Of a stretch of DNA of 64,000 nucleotides, positions 53,301-59,300 are shown piece by piece. The position numbers and the translations under genes are program-made. Each line of letters starts with the position of its first letter. Position 1 is the stretch's first letter. The notes beneath the pieces are model-generated. The model ran no database searches. It saw only the letters and a program-made list of their open reading frames with translations, and was not told the DNA's origin. This stretch comes from Bedellia somnulentella. Taxonomy: Eukaryota; Arthropoda; Insecta; Lepidoptera; Bedelliidae. The stretch covers positions 5,270,001-5,334,000 of the forward strand of contig OY755174.1 in NCBI GenBank assembly GCA_963576735.1, written 5' to 3'.

Positions 53301-56300
53301 CAAGCGTTGTTAAAAAATAGATTGCAGAGACACATCAGTAATACTTTTAGTTTTTCATCTTCATATATTTTGTACATGTCTCTGTGTAAGTTCAACGATA
53401 TACCTATCTGGGCCGAATATAATAGTTACTTTGAACATTAGTACCTAAATACTTCTTTTATATTCATAACGTTTATATTCTCCATACTTTATCTCAATTT
53501 TTAGGAAGGATCTGTAGAAATAAAATGATTTAAATAACCAAAATATTTTTTTCTTCAAACAAAAAACCTCTTTTTGCACCTATTGCTTTGAGCTATAAAT
53601 ATTTAAAGCATACATTTGTAAGTTACACAAAGTCTCAAATTGACCTCACACATACATATGTGGATGATAATATTATCACCCACAAAAACCCTGATTACTT
53701 ACTGCAAGTCCCAGGTTCTTCATCAGAGCCGTCGGAGCAGTCTTTCTCATTGTCACATTTCCAAGAGATGGGAACGCAGCGGCCAGTCTTACACCGGAAC
53801 TCAGATGACGTGCACGTGCGGCTCTCTGTGAATAATATAATACCATGGTCAAGAACTTTATCATAGGGTGATCTAAAACAAAGAATTTTAACTAACAGCT
53901 CATGCTCAACACTAAGGGTAATGTGAATACTCTGAACACCAGGTGACTGCAATATCATGTTCAGCCCGGCTAGTACGAGCGGTGTTTAAACTAGTTATCG
54001 CGTGGGATAAAGCAGCCATCTCTTATGCACTTCCTTAGTATCGTATACTGCCATCTCATTCTAACCGTTATCGTGTCGATATAAGAGCGCTCGTGCTTGC
54101 CCTTCAGAAGTATAAACCTCTGCCACCTCTTCGGGGATATACGGTATGAACGTTTGAGTCTTTAAGCGTCATGGCCAATAATAATATTTTAAAGCTCTGG
54201 AACTTATAATTTCTCTCTTGACTCAGGACGTTGAGATGAGAGAAAACTATGAAGCGTATGTTCCAGTCTAAGAATCACACACAGATCACTGAAAATTACA
54301 TAGATGGGGAAATCTTTATCTAGATTTATTTTCATATCAACACCAATATCGATTAATATTAAGAACATGCTAAATAGAATAGCAAGCATTTGAATTTGTT
54401 CAACAACTGGACCTATTCAATTTATCATTCCTCAGTTTAGAATCCGTCCTTTTTTTTATTTGAAAAATGGTATCATTTTGTATGCTTGTTTTACCTACAT
54501 CACATTAAAATATTTGAAGTAGAAGTACCATCATTTATTTACTTAAAATATCAACATAAAATATTTTTAAGCATGATCTATTTTAAAAGAAAGTATAAAA
54601 TAAATAAACACGATACTGAATATTTAAAATAAACCCAAAACTGACTAGATAGCCCGAGTGGAATACCTTCGCCAACATGTTTACTCCAACTTTGTTAAAC
54701 AAATAATTTGTCAAACTTCACTAAACAACTGACAACTCGTTGTTGTACAGAAAGCTAACACCACGTGACCTTTGGAGCTTTTGCTGAACATGAAATTTTC
54801 AGCTTATGTTATTTGAATATTACATTTTATTTAATATGTTGCCATTTAAGACGAAATATTTTTTGATAGCGACATGATAGTCCAGTGGGTAGAACACCCG
54901 CCCGAAAAACAGAAGGGCGTGAGTTCCAATCCTGGGACGGGCCTACACCAATTTGTCTTTTCTAAAGTCATATGTGTGGTTAATTTATCATGGTTGCTAA
55001 CGGTGAGGGAAAACATCGTGAGGAAACCCACATGGCTGAGTTGTACTTAGTCATGTGACAGTGTATTCGTACAAAACGGCGATAGGCCTGCCCCCTAACA
55101 CGTGAGTACACTGTCTAAGCAAAACGTGGGCACCTTCTCTGGAAACTAGATGGCGCTTGCCATGTGAGTTCAGGAGTATTGGTACCTCTGCCAACCCCTT
55201 CGGGGATAGACGGCGTGAACGTTTATGTAAGTTATTTTTTGATAAAACTCGATGCGTTCGTAGTTACGAGAATTATGTTGTTAAGTTTCCTGTTATTTTA
55301 TATGTATGAATTATAATGAATTTATTCAAAATTTAAAACACGATTTTATTGTAAATAATTGTGTATCAAAAGCAATTAATAAAAGTTTTATTTTTTGGAA
55401 TATTAATTCACTACTTTTGTTTTGCTATTGGGATATCCTGCTGCGTTCTTAATCGTAGAAATAATCGAGATCAGATGAATTTTACTCATAAAGGGAAAGT
55501 TAATATTTACTGCTGTACTATCATTATGAAGGAACCGTTTGTTTAGTCAAATAAATACATGTTTGTTTGTCATCCAATTATATATTATAAAATGTTTTAT
55601 GTTTCACCCCAGCAAAATGCTTTAACTTGCAAAGAAGAACGAAACAGTCTACCAGAAATTTATTAGAAAAAAAATCTGCATAGTGTCGGATTAGAATAAA
55701 CATGACACATTTCTTCTCGCAGGTTTCGTTATATGTGACTTAGGGATTAAACGATTGATGGGCAATGTGGCTACCCACTGCCAACCATCCTGCATCCTTA
55801 ACTAGATTTCAAGTACTGAAGCCCTGACTACCATTCTTGGAATTTACAGCCATGTATAAAAAAATAAATTTCAAATTCAGTAAGAAAAAAATATTTAAAT
55901 TTCAAGTCGTCAACAAACGATCGCATCTCCATTTTCATTATGAAAATCAGCCAATTAAAATGTGAAACCGTTTTACGTGTTCATAGCGAATTAATCGTTC
56001 CACTGGTTAAAATAACTCAGCCGACGACGTTAGATCATTTCATGAGGAGAAATTTGATTTCAAAGCAACCACCAATGAAAATGAATTGAAACATTATTTC
56101 AGTACCTCACTCCAATTTTGAGGGAGCGAGAGATCGCAAGAGGCCGTAACCGTGCATTTTTTCATGAAATATTATCCACCCTCCGATAAAATCTTTGCCT
56201 AAAATATTTGAAGCAGCACTTTGTCGCTGACAGCTTCGAGTGAACTTTAATTGATTTCTTAAAATCAAGTGGCCTACTACGATGCTTCATAATATCTCAA

Positions 56301-59300
56301 ACACAAAACAGATTTAGGTAGCTACGCTCCGTGAACGAGCTCATATTTTCAGTTGTTTAATATTTCAGAGAATTTGTTGGAAATATAATAGCAGCGTTTA
56401 AATGTAAAATTTTCGTCCTAATTTTGTAGGTCTAAATATAATCCGAGCGTTGTTGAGTGTATAAGGGTAGGGAAAATTATCGCCGGTATAGCGAGATTGT
56501 AGCGAGGGTTCTCGGGCGCTGCAATTTGTAAACAAAACGCGACCGCTAGAATAATATCGGGCCCATATTTAACGAGTATCGTTTGCTCCTTTTACAGCTC
56601 TTCGTAGATTTACAATTTACATATCTAACCGATAAATTTTATTGGAACGAATACTTTTATTCTGATATCGTTATATGTATTTTTATCATCGCAGTATGAC
56701 AATCTAATTCTGAGCAGACGATCATATTGATCTGTCTGAATTTGAATTATTGAGAACGAAAGACAGTAATGGAATATTGATGAAGTTTTTGCTATTCCAG
56801 TTGAGATTTTTACAGTTTTTCTATTAGCTTTCTATTCTAAGAAAAGCTAGTCTAAAGAACGATTAAACTGAAACATGTATTAGGAGCGCAGTCTGATAAT
56901 AGCGTGGGAGGTGAAGTTCTGTATTCTCAGCGGGTTTGGATGCCATTTGCTCAAGTGAAATGCTGGCCATGTAACGCTCGCCTTATTCCCTTCTTCGTTG
57001 TGGAATTTTAATGTAGACGCTATCTTCCTTTCGACTACACCTTTTACGACTTTCAAGATAACTCATATACGAGTATGACATACATCATTTAAAACCCTGA
57101 AATTTAGGAAATAACCTGGAGCTTTTGATGCACTATGTATGAAACTGATCAAAAGGTATTTTTTATTTTTTTACAATTTAGTTGGAGATTTCCTATTTAC
57201 TTAAACGCAAAGCTATAAAAGCATGAAACGTTAAACAGAGTATCAGAATTCTTAATAACCGATATATGTACTTTGGCTCCTATATATAGAAAGGGTACCA
57301 ATGGGAACTAACGGCGTGAGAATATGTATGTATGTATGTATGGTACAATACAGTCATGAATTTGCAATTAATTAGCCCATCAAATCTATGAAAGCCTAAG
57401 ATTTATTAATCGATTTTTGAGATACCTAAGGCATCAAAGAAGCAGGTGTATTGCAAGTAAACTTTTATAATATAAAAAGAAAGACAAACGAAATGTTTTG
57501 ATTTAAATCTAATTTGGCTAAAATATCAATAAAAAATATTGACTGGTAACTTTACTCAAAGGCTTATTGGCCCGAATCAACGGTGAAAAGGCGAAATCAA
57601 ACCTGTTGTGGAGAGCTTTCCTGAAAATTGCACTCTAAAACTAACAATTCACCGACGCGTAACTCGAACCATGTACATAAACTGCCCATGTTCAATAGGA
57701 ACAAATAACAGTAGATATCTATATGTTGTTTAGACACGAGCAGAAACAGTACGAGCTAAAAGCATCAATGCACCAAGCAAATCGGATGTTCGGTTAATTA
57801 ATCCGTTGGGAATAGTCCCATTAACGGAATGAAGTTCGCTGGACGCAATGCAGTCCCTCCTGTACACAACAACCGGTATCGGGTGAATCACTAATTAAGC
57901 CTGGCACCTACCAAACAAATACGTATGTGGAAATTCCTGCCAAGTACAATACCACTTCATCATGCCGTTGTGCGATTATTATCAGCGCAAAGCCGGAATG
58001 ATCTGTGATGCCATTTCCAATGCTCCTATCGTTGCTATTGTCAGAACGAGCTCGGGGATTCAACGGGCAATGGACGATGGGGGCGGAGATACACTCACAT
58101 TGTAAATGTATCCGATATTATTTTACTTCAATGGTTATAATCGGCGAACGATGGAGCTTAATGCACTGTGGCTGGCAGGTCTCAAAACGGCTCGGAACAC
58201 TGTAAATTATTGTTGCGAAATTCAGTCATATTATTTAATCATTTCAGTTTTCATATATAATCTCCTTGTTGAATGAAACTTCAGTTCGTAATCTTGCAGG
58301 TGTAAATGGTTAGGCATTTCACAGACAGTTTATCAAAGATACATCATGAACATATGGAACAATACACACATATCAAACTCAGTAATCCATATTTAATTCA
58401 CTCATGAATGTTCGTGCCACATCATAAGCTGAATAAAAGAGTCATAAACTCTGTTAATTAAAAAACTGGCTAAACATACCTACTCTTTTACGAGATTTTT
58501 ATTTGATGAAATTCCTAATTCAATATTCCTTTTAGGCAATAAAATAGTACGGTTAAGGAAAATATAACAAACCAGGTATAATGTTCGGTGTCGACGGCTT
58601 TGGATAAACCGAAACTGTACTTGTTAAATATAAATTTATGGGAAAAGTCCCGCGGCTTTGTTATTTATTTCGCTAAAATCTGCTCGGGTGTACGATTGCA
58701 TTGTGCTCGCTTAAAGCTCATATTATGAGTTTTAGCTTAGTATTATTATGTTGGAGCTGTGTAACCACTGAAAGCGTTTGATTAACGATACTTTAATGCC
58801 AGTATGAAACACAATATTCAGAAGCGTAATTAACTTACGCAACCTTTATGACTTTAGTAAGCAGATAATTTATACAATGACACGTAGAATTTATTAAATG
58901 GGTGTCCATCAGGGCGGATAAACGAGACGATCGCAGTACTCAATATAACTTTTATCCCGAAAATTGAAATATGTACAAGCAAAGCAATATGAGTTGGTAA
59001 GCCTCAAAATATGATCCCATATTAACGAAGATTAGACATTATATTAGTAGAGTATACAGCGCATGAATAGAATATCAATGAACAAGACTCACACAAAGCG
59101 CAAAGCCACTCACACGAGAAAAGAAGAATAATAATAATAGAACATAATGTTGTTAAAAAAATCATTGCTACCTATACTAATGCTTATATTTATTCAGTGA
59201 TTCCCAGAACTACTATTAGCTAAACGTACCTTAAGTCGCGATCTACTTTCACACTACCTAGGAAAATAGTAATAGTTTGCCATCATAGCTGTAATACCTT